Shown in pieces: positions 35,412 to 42,959 of a stretch of 64,000 nt of DNA. Source of the DNA: Roseovarius nitratireducens (lineage in GTDB: Bacteria > Pseudomonadota > Alphaproteobacteria > Rhodobacterales > Rhodobacteraceae); contig NZ_PDNI01000023.1 of assembly GCF_002925845.1 (NCBI RefSeq), positions 62,001 through 126,000 on the forward strand, given 5' to 3'. Every line of letters starts with the position of its first letter. Positions within the stretch are counted from its first letter, which is position 1. A model generated the notes under the pieces. That model was not told where the DNA came from, ran no database searches, and saw only the letters and a list, made by a program, of their open reading frames with translations. A program made the position numbers and the translations under genes.

Positions 35412-36224
35412 TCACGGATAGGATGGTGGCAGGTCGAGCATTTCATCCAGTTGACGGGCGATCCATCCGCGCGGGATGAAATGGCCGCGCGAATGCACGT
35501 CAAGCACAATGCGGCCGTCGTCACAGTCCCATGTCGTGCGCGCGAATGTGTCGTGGTCGGTCACCGACCACTTCCCGAGGCGTTCGCCCGGCCCTGCGCA
35601 TCCCATCCGCCCGCGCCAGAGCCTGACCGGCCATGTCGTCTCGCCGTTGGGGCCAAAGGGGAAATCCATCACCGTGTCCGAGGTGCCATGCACATGGCGC
35701 ACCTCCTGAGGGGCCTGCGCGCAGGTCTCGGATTGCCGCAAAGTGCCCGACACCGCGAGAAGCGCCGCCACCCCGTCACCGTTCTCGCACGCATAGCGCC
35801 ACGCCATCGCCGATCCGTAGGAATAGCCCGAGACATAGATGCGGCTGCGGTCGATGGGATAGCGTTTCGCCGCGTCCTCGATCACCGCCGCGGCGAAATC
35901 CACGTCATCGGTTCGGTCGGTCCAGAAATCCCATGTCTTGCCCTGCCCGTTGGGTGCCAGTAGCAGCACGCCGCGCCGCCGCGTCGCGCCGGAAATGCGG
36001 CCATGCTTGACGATCAACGTACCCTGCCGCATCCAGCCATGAAAATGCAGCAGCACCGGCAGCGGCGTCTTGCCGTCCCAGCCGTCAGGTTCCTTCACGT
36101 GGTAGGACCGGTCACCGAGCGCGCAGGGCACCTCTGCGTGACAGCGCGGTGCGACCTGCCCCGCGGCAAGGGCGGGCGCAGGCGTGATGAGGGCCAGAAA
36201 AGCGATGGCAAGGGCGTGGCGCAT
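35412..36224 (-). CDS. secreted polyhydroxybutyrate depolymerase/feruloyl esterase-like protein
   Basis: 270 residues with a Sec signal peptide (MRHALAIAFLALITPAPALAA). The alpha/beta-hydrolase core has the lipase box YVSGYSYGSAMAWRYAC and resembles the LpqC/polyhydroxybutyrate depolymerase group; LLHFHGWMRQG is the oxyanion loop, and DTVMDFPFG and SRGHFIPRGW carry the other triad residues. It is probably a periplasmic or extracellular esterase. ATG 36224 gives a good signal peptide; the longer frame does not. Confidence 0.75.
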   Translation of the reverse strand: MRHALAIAFLALITPAPALAAGQVAPRCHAEVPCALGDRSYHVKEPDGWDGKTPLPVLLHFHGWMRQGTLIVKHGRISGATRRRGVLLLAPNGQGKTWDFWTDRTDDVDFAAAVIEDAAKRYPIDRSRIYVSGYSYGSAMAWRYACENGDGVAALLAVSGTLRQSETCAQAPQEVRHVHGTSDTVMDFPFGPNGETTWPVRLWRGRMGCAGPGERLGKWSVTDHDTFARTTWDCDDGRIVLDVHSRGHFIPRGWIARQLDEMLDLPPSYP

Positions 36225-36324
36225 GTGCGGTCCGTCGTGTCGTGTCGCGATGCAACCTAAGAGCCGGTCATGAAATGTCATGTCACAAGCCCGTCAGCCC
36301 ACGCGCGACAGGCGCCCGCCCGCT

Positions 36325-36693
36325 CTAGAAATGCGATTTCGGCTCGTCCGGCTTGCCAGCCGCCAGCGCCAGAACGCCTGCTAGCCCCGTCATCCCGATG
36401 GGGAACATGGTGAACACGTTGAACCCGAACGCGTAGTAGATGAGCCCGGCGGCGACCAGCAACAACAACCCTGCGGGTAGCGCACGCACCTTCGCCATCG
36501 CGCCACCCGCGATCGCCAGCAGCGGCGCGAGGAAACTAGCCGTGCGGATGAGGCCGGGGTCGGCGACCTGCTGCATGAGCCCCTCGACCTCGCCGAATCG
36601 GTTCACCGCCTCGGTGTAGCCATAGCTGAAGAACCCCACGAGGACCGCGAGGCATCCGCCGATGATCCCCAGAACCGCTGCCGCGTTACGCAT
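36325..36693 (-). CDS. small integral membrane protein, unknown
   Basis: 122 residues with about four hydrophobic segments (AAAVLGIIGGCLAVLVGFFSYGY, TASFLAPLLAIAGGAMA, ALPAGLLLLVAAGLIYYAF, GMTGLAGVLALAAG). The pattern resembles DUF4064-type proteins, but the match is not firm. It lies 46 bp downstream of the ArsC-like gene on the same strand, so possibly co-transcribed. Confidence 0.65.
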   Translation of the reverse strand: MRNAAAVLGIIGGCLAVLVGFFSYGYTEAVNRFGEVEGLMQQVADPGLIRTASFLAPLLAIAGGAMAKVRALPAGLLLLVAAGLIYYAFGFNVFTMFPIGMTGLAGVLALAAGKPDEPKSHF

Positions 36694-36739
36694 GATGTCT
36701 GCCTCTCATACCTGGTGCCGATATAGGTGGTCTCGCGTC

Positions 36740-37054
36740 TCATCCAAGGAGCGCGGCCTGCACCTCTTTCCCCCAGCCGAGGTAGAGCGTGCCGTCCGCC
36801 TCGATGAGCGGCCGCTTCATCACGGCGGGATACGCGGCAATGAGCGGCAGCGGCGCGTCCGCGCGCGCCTCCTCGCTCAAACCGCGCCACGTCGCCGATT
36901 GCCGGTTGACCAGCGCCGCCCCGAACCGCGCCAGTGCCGCCTGTGCCACCTCTTCGGGCAATCCCTGGGCCCGCACGTCGTGCAGCCTTGCCCCGGGCAA
37001 GGATTTCAATGCCTTGCGGCAGGTATCGCAGGTTTTTATCCCGTAGACGATCAT
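36740..37054 (-). CDS. ArsC/Spx-family thioredoxin-fold protein
   Basis: 104 residues. The N-terminal MIVYGIKTCDTCRKALKSL carries a CxxC (CDTC), and the family's conserved PLI motif is in AVMKRPLIEADGTLYLGW. This is the YffB/ArsC-like group whose members are often called arsenate reductase, though most act as thiol or Spx-like proteins. No ars operon is nearby, so a real arsenate reductase role is unlikely. Confidence 0.8.
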   Translation of the reverse strand: MIVYGIKTCDTCRKALKSLPGARLHDVRAQGLPEEVAQAALARFGAALVNRQSATWRGLSEEARADAPLPLIAAYPAVMKRPLIEADGTLYLGWGKEVQAALLG

Positions 37055-37126
37055 CGGCTCGCTCCTTCGCGTCCGCCGTCTTAGCGCGCCAGATCCGGGC
37101 CGTCACGGAGTTTCGCTTGATTTTTA

Positions 37127-37137
37127 CATTGACAATG
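37127..37137. promoter_or_regulatory. possible promoter element upstream of csp
   Basis: CATTGACAATG is a short palindrome containing a consensus-like -35 hexamer TTGACA (37129-37134), about 100 bp before the cold-shock gene. No good -10 box is obvious at 17 bp. It would leave a leader of about 70 nt that includes the hexanucleotide repeat. Confidence 0.35.
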
Positions 37138-37194
37138 CAATCATCACCCCGTGCCGGATGTCGGCATATGGCCCGGCATACTTCCGGGGACGCG

Positions 37195-37221
37195 AAGACG
37201 AAGACGAAGACGAAGACGAAG
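37195..37221 (+). repeat. AAGACG hexanucleotide repeat in csp leader
   Basis: Four perfect copies of AAGACG plus a final AAG, directly before the GGAG ribosome site of the cold-shock gene. Simple repeats of this length can change copy number by slippage, which would alter the purine-rich translation-initiation region. Confidence 0.8.
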
Positions 37222-37230
37222 GAGAACGGA

Positions 37231-37437
37231 ATGCCGACAGGCACCGTGAAGTGGTTCAACACCACGAAAGGCTACGGCTTTATCGCCCCGGACGACGGCG
37301 GCAAGGACGTGTTCGTGCATATCTCGGCGGTGGAGCGTTCGGGGCTCACCGGCCTCGCCGACGACCAGAAGGTCGGCTACGAGTTGCAGGATGGCCGGGA
37401 TGGACGCCAGATGGCGGGCGATCTGACGCTGCTCTGA
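37231..37437 (+). CDS. CspA-family cold-shock protein
   Basis: 68-residue single cold-shock domain. RNP1 is KGYGFIAPDD and RNP2 is DVFVHISAVE, so it is a complete RNA chaperone. ATG 37231 with GGAG 8 nt upstream. The leader is purine-rich because of the adjacent AAGACG repeat. Cold-shock genes are often controlled by their leader, so the repeat may matter for expression. Confidence 0.93.
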   Translation: MPTGTVKWFNTTKGYGFIAPDDGGKDVFVHISAVERSGLTGLADDQKVGYELQDGRDGRQMAGDLTLL

Positions 37438-37482
37438 CAGCCACGGGCGTTGCGTGCCCGGCAGATCGTCTTTGGACGAGGC

Positions 37483-37758
37483 TCAGTCGCAGCCCTTCAT
37501 CCCGGGCAGACACTCGTCATACCGCGCGCGCGCACTCCGGATGCGCGTGGCAGGATGCTGTTTCGCCTGCTGATAGCTTTGCGCCCGGTTCGGCTCTCCA
37601 CAGCAGATCACGCCGTTGATCGAGACCGGCTGCAGCCCGGCGGGGCAGTAATTCGCCGTCCCCGCGTAGGCATAGATACCCGGCCCGTCGGCGAGGGCCG
37701 GCCCCCCGAGCACGGCGAGCGCAAGCGCCGCGACAACTCCTGTCCTGTGAAATTGCAT
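37483..37758 (-). CDS. small secreted cysteine-containing protein
   Basis: 91 residues with a Sec signal peptide (MQFHRTGVVAALALAVLGGPALA). The mature part holds five cysteines, including NYCPAGLQ, GVICCGEPN and ECLPGMKGCD. It is probably periplasmic with disulfides. No named family is recognised. ATG 37758 is chosen to give the signal peptide directly. Confidence 0.6.
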   Translation of the reverse strand: MQFHRTGVVAALALAVLGGPALADGPGIYAYAGTANYCPAGLQPVSINGVICCGEPNRAQSYQQAKQHPATRIRSARARYDECLPGMKGCD

Positions 37759-37884
37759 GTCAAACCCCCACATCGGTAATCACGCGACCGATGGTAAGAG
37801 ATGCACGGACCCTGTCAATTTCTTTCACCGGAAACAACGCGTTCCCCGCCATGAAGGACGCCGGAGCCGGAGCAGAAAGGGAGG

Positions 37885-37958
37885 TGGAGCGGGCGACGGG
37901 AATCGAACCCGTATCATCAGCTTGGAAGGCTGAGGTCTTACCATTACACAACGCCCGC
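37885..37958 (-). tRNA. tRNA-Gly (anticodon TCC)
   Basis: On the minus strand a 7-bp acceptor stem GCGGGCG/CGCCCGC closes a full cloverleaf. The anticodon loop reads CTTCCAA with TCC, decoding GGA. The T-arm contains GGGTTCGATTCCC. The discriminator is T and CCA is encoded (37885-37887). Confidence 0.96.
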
Positions 37959-38014
37959 AGCGACCCTGCGTGTAGAACAGCGCGCCGCGCGGGTCAAGCC
38001 GCTGACAGCGCCAC

Positions 38015-40081
38015 TCAGTAGGCTTGCGCCTTGCGCAGCCGCGTCTGCCGCCCTTCCTCGGCGATGGCCCCGCCCAGCGTGGTCACCCCCTTGTCGCGCA
38101 ACAGCGCCAGCATCCGCACGAACACCTCTGCCGTGGCCACCGTATCGCCCATCGCTGTGTGCCGCGCCTCCGGCGGGATATGCACCCCGAACCGGTCGCA
38201 CAGCGCATCCAGCGTGTGCTGCCCGGTATGGGAAAACAGCCCCGCCGACATCAGCACCGTGCACAGCACCGGGTTGTCGAAATGTCGCCCGATCGCCTGC
38301 TCCTTGAGCCGCAGGAAGGCCAGATCGAACGGCGCGTTATGCGCCACCAGCACCGCACCGCGGCAGAACTCGTGGAATCGCCGCCCCGCCTCGGAGATAT
38401 CGGGCGCATCCGCCACCATCGCGTCGGTGATGTGGTGCACGCGGGTTGACGCGGGCGGGATTGGCCGGCCCGGGTTCACCAGCGTTTCAAAGCTCTCGCC
38501 GCGCAGAATGCGGCCGTTGACGATGCGCAATCCAGCAATCTGCACGATCTCGTCACCGCCGCGCGGCGACAGGCCGGTGGTCTCGGTGTCGAACACGACG
38601 AAGTTCAGATCCGACAGCGGCGTGTCGGCCAGATCGCCGCCGGGTGCGGCGGGCAGGTCAAAATCGTAGAACTCGGGCCGCGCGTCGCCGGGGGCGAGCG
38701 GCGCGGCGGAAGCGGCAAGCGGCAGCACCACGCGATGGCCCTCCTCCCCGGTCTCGGGCCATATCTCGGTCTGGTGCGCGGCCAGCGCGTCGCGCCCCGA
38801 GTAATCGCCATAGGCCGCCGACAGCGGCGCCTTTAGCCAGCCGGTCAACTCTCCGTCGCCCACCGCCGCGCCCGTCCAGCCGAGGAGGAGGCGGATCTCG
38901 GCCCCGTCCTGCTCTGCCGCAAGGGTAAAGCCCGCGCGTTTGCCATCCTCGGCAAGGTGCCGCAGGATCACCGACAAGAGCGTGGTGACAGCAAAGCCGT
39001 CACAACTCAGCATCGCGTCGCTGTGGGTGATGCGGATATCCGCGCCGCCCTGCGCGCGCACCCCGTCAAAGACGTGGTTGACCGCGACCGGCGACATCGG
39101 CCAGCGGCGCGACTTGATCGCGGCGTGGCGGGCGCTCAGGTCGTCGAGGCAGGCAAAGAGCCGCGTCACCTCGTCCTCGATTCCCTGCCGCATCCGCGCG
39201 CGTTCCTCGGGGGCGAGATCGTCCACCGATTGCAGCACCTCCAGCAGCGCGCCGATGGTGCCCGCCGGGCGGCGCACCCCCTCCATCAGCGTCGTGAACA
39301 GGTGATCGTGGGCGGCGTGCGCGCTCAAGTCCTCGGTCGCATCGCGGAAAATCAGGACGTGGCCCGAGAGTTCCTCGTCCGACAGGATCGGGCTGACGCG
39401 ACCCAACAGAAAGCGCGTGCCGTCGGCAGAGGCGGCAAGAAAGGTCTCGGCGCCGATCTCGCCACGAATGCGGGCCTCCTGCATCCGTGCGAGCGCGTTC
39501 ATCACCGGCTCGGGCCGCAGGAATGCCGAGAGCGGGCGATCGAGCCCGATATCGCCCAGCAACTCCTGCGCCATGCGGTTGTAGAGCATCACGCGGTTGT
39601 CGGGCGTGGCCACCACCGCCCCCTCGCCCAGGTCACGGAACAGCGCCTCGAACAGCGCCTTTTCGCGGGCGATGCGGGCGGTTTCGCGCTCGACCGCGCG
39701 TTGCCGCGCGGCGCGCGCCTCCGAGAGCGCGGCGTTGATCGCGTTGGCGGCAGGGGCAAGCGTGCTGAGATGGCGGGCCTGATCCTGGTCGATCTGCAGA
39801 TCCACGTCGGCGCGGGCGCGGGTGGTCAGGTCCGAGGCGAGCGAGAGGATCGGCTTGGCGACGTTCTCGTCGAACAAGAGCCCGATCCACGCCGCAAGCC
39901 CCAGCACACCCAGCCCGGACAATAGCCCCGCAATCACGTAGCCGTCGGGCGACCCTCCCGCGCGCATATAACCAAGGACCAGCGCCCCCGCGATCAGCGC
40001 CACGCCCCCCAATCCGAGCGCGGCGAAGAAGAGCGCAAAGCGCAGTCGCAGGCCAAGCCGCTCGGTCAACCGCTCGATCAT
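38015..40081 (-). CDS. membrane PAS/degenerate histidine-kinase region fused to DEDDh exonuclease
   Basis: 688 residues with an unusual architecture. Two membrane helices (about 14-38 and 47-70) are followed by a HAMP-like linker and a coiled coil (80-145), a PAS-type domain (about 146-255) and a histidine-kinase-like region (255-475). In the H-box position the sequence is MEGVRRP with Glu267 where the phospho-His should be, and the ATPase part lacks a recognisable N-box, so kinase activity is doubtful. Residues 492-670 are a complete DnaQ-type 3'-5' exonuclease: Asp498 and Glu500 (FDTETTG), Asp586 (HNAPFD), His641 and Asp646 (HTAMGD). It overlaps the receiver gene by 4 bp and is last in the acetate locus. 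A DNA polymerase III epsilon role is unlikely with membrane segments. Confidence 0.82.
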   Translation of the reverse strand: MIERLTERLGLRLRFALFFAALGLGGVALIAGALVLGYMRAGGSPDGYVIAGLLSGLGVLGLAAWIGLLFDENVAKPILSLASDLTTRARADVDLQIDQDQARHLSTLAPAANAINAALSEARAARQRAVERETARIAREKALFEALFRDLGEGAVVATPDNRVMLYNRMAQELLGDIGLDRPLSAFLRPEPVMNALARMQEARIRGEIGAETFLAASADGTRFLLGRVSPILSDEELSGHVLIFRDATEDLSAHAAHDHLFTTLMEGVRRPAGTIGALLEVLQSVDDLAPEERARMRQGIEDEVTRLFACLDDLSARHAAIKSRRWPMSPVAVNHVFDGVRAQGGADIRITHSDAMLSCDGFAVTTLLSVILRHLAEDGKRAGFTLAAEQDGAEIRLLLGWTGAAVGDGELTGWLKAPLSAAYGDYSGRDALAAHQTEIWPETGEEGHRVVLPLAASAAPLAPGDARPEFYDFDLPAAPGGDLADTPLSDLNFVVFDTETTGLSPRGGDEIVQIAGLRIVNGRILRGESFETLVNPGRPIPPASTRVHHITDAMVADAPDISEAGRRFHEFCRGAVLVAHNAPFDLAFLRLKEQAIGRHFDNPVLCTVLMSAGLFSHTGQHTLDALCDRFGVHIPPEARHTAMGDTVATAEVFVRMLALLRDKGVTTLGGAIAEEGRQTRLRKAQAY

Positions 40082-40458
40082 GACGCGTCCTCCGCAAGAA
40101 GCGCGTGAATCTGCGCCGTGAGATCGGCAGTGGCAAAGGGCTTGGTCATGAAGGCGTCCGCCCCCACGGCCAGCCCCTTGCGCCGCTCCACCTCGCCACC
40201 GCTCGCGGTAATCATCAGCACCTTGATCCCCGCGAGCGCCGCGTCGCTTCGGATCATCTGGCAGATCTCGTAACCCGAGCGTTCCGGCAGCATCACGTCG
40301 AGCACCACAAGGTCGGGGCGATCCTCGGCCAGCGCGTCGAGCGCGGCATTGCCCGTCGCCACCCGCCGCAGCCGGTAGCCCGCGCGCCCGATCAGGTAGC
40401 CGAGCGCCAGCGCGATGTTGTCCTCATCCTCGACGAGCAAAACGGATTTTTGCGACAT
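40078..40458 (-). CDS. receiver-only response regulator
   Basis: 126-residue CheY-like receiver domain without an output domain. Phospho-acceptor Asp is in DLVVLDVMLPERSGYE, the acidic pocket in VLLVEDEDN, the conserved Thr in VLMITASGGE and Lys in FMTKPFA. Its stop overlaps the start of the PAS-exonuclease gene, so the two are translationally coupled and probably work together. Having a normal acceptor Asp while the neighbour lacks the phospho-His means the phosphate must come from another kinase or a small-molecule donor such as acetyl phosphate. Confidence 0.88.
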   Translation of the reverse strand: MSQKSVLLVEDEDNIALALGYLIGRAGYRLRRVATGNAALDALAEDRPDLVVLDVMLPERSGYEICQMIRSDAALAGIKVLMITASGGEVERRKGLAVGADAFMTKPFATADLTAQIHALLAEDAS

Positions 40459-40492
40459 TGCGGGCCTCCTCTCCCGGTCATGTCCGGCTCAA

Positions 40493-40999
40493 TCATGGCT
40501 GGCACAGCGCCTCCAGCAGGGGGTCGTCCGCATCCGCGCTCCGCCACGCGGCCTCGGACGGGTCGGCGAGCGCCGCCTCGCTCACGTCGGCGCGCGCCTG
40601 ACCCTCACAATCCACCAGTTGCGGACGCTTGGCCGGGGGCGTCCAGCGGGCGAAAAAGTAGAGATCGACCAGCAGGATGTCCGGCGCCTCGGGGTTGGTC
40701 TGCACGCTCGAGCGGTCCAGCGCCATGATCCGCGTGGTCTGCGGCACGACATATGTCCACGGCTTCCAGAGCTTGCTTTCCTCGACCGTGACCAGAACAT
40801 CCACCCCCTCGGGCAGGCTCTCGACGGTGCGCGTGGCCCATGTGTATTCCGACCAGACCGTGTAGCCCAGCATCGCGGCCCCCGCCGCCACCGGCACGGC
40901 CCAGCGCGGCAGGCGCCCACCGGTGAGGTGACCCGCGATGAGCGCGAGCCCGGCGGCGGCGATCCCGGCGGCGAAGGTGGCAATGAGTTCAAAGAACAT
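40493..40999 (-). CDS. membrane protein, unknown
   Basis: 168 residues with two or three helices at the N-terminus (LIATFAAGIAAAGLALIAGHL, WAVPVAAGAAMLGYTVWSEY) and a soluble C-terminal domain containing ESKLWKPWTYVVPQTTRIMALDRSS. No named family is recognised. It starts 3 bp after the DUF294 gene ends and precedes the receiver gene, so it belongs to the same transcript. Confidence 0.7.
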   Translation of the reverse strand: MFFELIATFAAGIAAAGLALIAGHLTGGRLPRWAVPVAAGAAMLGYTVWSEYTWATRTVESLPEGVDVLVTVEESKLWKPWTYVVPQTTRIMALDRSSVQTNPEAPDILLVDLYFFARWTPPAKRPQLVDCEGQARADVSEAALADPSEAAWRSADADDPLLEALCQP

Positions 41000-41002
41000 G
41001 GG

Positions 41003-42844
41003 TCATCCTCTCGCCCCGCGCGACTGCCCGAGGGCCGATTGCATCGTCTTGACCACCATGAAGGCGTCGCGCAGGTGATTGCGTTCCAAATCCGACAGAT
41101 CGGACGGGTTCATGAAATTGTCCGGGCCATGGCCGCCCGCGATCTGTGCCGCCTGATGGCGCAGCCGCGTCTCGGCGATGAGGTCATAGGCGTCCAGCAG
41201 GTCATGCGCCCCGCTGTCCGAGATCACGCCGCTCGCGCGCGCGCCCTCGATCCGGTCGCGGGTGCCCGCCTCTTCCAGCGACCCCAGCAGCGCGTAGATG
41301 CGTCCCAGGTCGACCACCGGCACCACGCCGGAATGCTTGAGGTCGATGGTGTTCTTGTGCTCGCCCGACCGGATAAGAGCAAACCCCCGGAAGAGGCCCA
41401 GCGGCACGGTATGCTTGAGCGCGTTGGAGATCATGTGTGCCACGAAGATCGAGTTCTTTTTCGCCTGCCCCAGCACCTCGGCCTGAAGGTTCTCGAACAG
41501 CGCCGTCTCACCGGCGATGGCGCGCAGGTCGAACATGACCGAGGCGAGCATCTGTGCCTCGTTGTCTGGCTGCGCGATCCAGCCCGCGAAGTACGCGCGC
41601 CACACCCGGCGCGGCTGCCGCCAGCGCGGATTGGTCGCCATCATGTCGCCCGGGCAGTAGAAGAACCCGCAGGCATCCAGTCCGTCGCTGACGAATTTCG
41701 CAAGTTCGGCGAAATAGGCGTCGTGGCTCTCCGGGACAAAGGCATCATCGAGGATAAGGCAATTGTCCTGATCGCTGATGCCGGTCTGCTCGCGCCGCCC
41801 CTGGCTGCCACATGCGGCCCAGAGATACGGCACGGGCGGGGGCCCCAGCCGTGCCTCTGCCAGCCGCAATAGGCGGCGCGTGATCGCATCGGTGATGTCG
41901 GTGATCCGGCGGGTGATCGAGGCGGGTTTGACCCCTGCCTGCACCAGTTGCGCCAGAAGGCCCGGCACCCGCTCCATCACGTGGGCCATGTCCTGCGCGC
42001 CCTCGGCATGTGCGATGTCCGCGACCATGTGGCTCGCGGTGGCGGCCTGCTGGCGGAAAAGGTCGGTCTTGCCGATCATCCCCACGACGCGGCCCGCCTG
42101 CGCCACCGGCAGGTGATTGACCTTGAGCTCCGACAACAGCATCAGCGCATCGAGGCCCAGCTGCCCCGGCGCGATGGTCACCGGGTCGGGTGTCATGACC
42201 TGCGCCACCGTGATCTTGCCGTCCAGCCCCTCGGCCAGGACCTTGTTGGTCAGGTCATGCGCGGTGATGATCCCGGCCAGCCGGTCATTCTCCATCACCA
42301 CGACCGAGGAAATCACGTGATCGCGCATCAGCCGCGCCACCTCGGTAATGGTGGTGTCGGGCGCGCAGGTGACGGGATGTTGCGCCATCAGGTCCGAGAC
42401 CTGAAGCGCGGTGAGACCTGTGGCATAGGGTCCGCTGTCGGTCGGGTCGGTAGGCCGTGCACGCGCGAACCAACGGGCGATGCCGTCACAACTCTCCATA
42501 AGGTCCAGGAAATGCGCCGTGGGGATCAGGATCAGGCGCGCATCCTCGGACGTCCGGGCCGTCAGTTGCGCAGTGCCATCGCGCAACAGGCCACGTTCGC
42601 CCATGATGTCACCGGGGCCGCGATGCGACACGAGGTCATTGGCCCCGGTCTGGATGTCGAAGGCCCCCGACACGACCACGTAAAGCCCCCTGAGCGCCGC
42701 GCCCTTGGCAAAGAGCGTCTCGCCTTTCGCCAGTTCGACCAGGTCGAGGTCCGGCGCGAGCCGCGCGCGCATCTCGTCTGTCAGCGCGTCGAACGGCGCC
42801 TGCGCACACAGCGTGTCGATCAGGGCGGGGTCGGTCTCGCGCAT
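41003..42844 (-). CDS. cNMP-binding / CBS / DUF294 nucleotidyltransferase protein
   Basis: 613 residues with domains in order: cyclic-nucleotide-binding-like (about 15-140), a CBS pair (about 150-265; LMAQHPVTCAPDTTITEVARLMRDH and VMTPDPVTIAPGQLGLDALMLLSE), then the DUF294 putative nucleotidyltransferase with GSQGRREQTGISDQDN (GS...D-x-D active-site pattern) and its C-terminal helical domain. This GlnD-like group is often encoded beside actP acetate permeases. It plausibly senses adenylates or cNMP and nucleotidylates a partner, but no target is known. It begins 115 bp after actP ends. Confidence 0.85.
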   Translation of the reverse strand: MRETDPALIDTLCAQAPFDALTDEMRARLAPDLDLVELAKGETLFAKGAALRGLYVVVSGAFDIQTGANDLVSHRGPGDIMGERGLLRDGTAQLTARTSEDARLILIPTAHFLDLMESCDGIARWFARARPTDPTDSGPYATGLTALQVSDLMAQHPVTCAPDTTITEVARLMRDHVISSVVVMENDRLAGIITAHDLTNKVLAEGLDGKITVAQVMTPDPVTIAPGQLGLDALMLLSELKVNHLPVAQAGRVVGMIGKTDLFRQQAATASHMVADIAHAEGAQDMAHVMERVPGLLAQLVQAGVKPASITRRITDITDAITRRLLRLAEARLGPPPVPYLWAACGSQGRREQTGISDQDNCLILDDAFVPESHDAYFAELAKFVSDGLDACGFFYCPGDMMATNPRWRQPRRVWRAYFAGWIAQPDNEAQMLASVMFDLRAIAGETALFENLQAEVLGQAKKNSIFVAHMISNALKHTVPLGLFRGFALIRSGEHKNTIDLKHSGVVPVVDLGRIYALLGSLEEAGTRDRIEGARASGVISDSGAHDLLDAYDLIAETRLRHQAAQIAGGHGPDNFMNPSDLSDLERNHLRDAFMVVKTMQSALGQSRGARG

Positions 42845-42959
42845 CGCCGGGCCTTTCTGGGGAAGTATTTGAAAACAGTCTAAAAGCGCCCGTGATAGCC
42901 GTAAATACCGGCGGGCGGAAATCGACAGGGGCGGCCAGCGCCGCCCCTGCCATGTTCGC

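Noticed and set aside
36740-37054. True arsenate reductase
   Set aside because: Only a CxxC Spx/YffB-like protein with no arsenic genes nearby.
37195-37221. Start of a CRISPR or longer satellite
   Set aside because: Only 27 bp of a hexamer with no spacers; a simple repeat.
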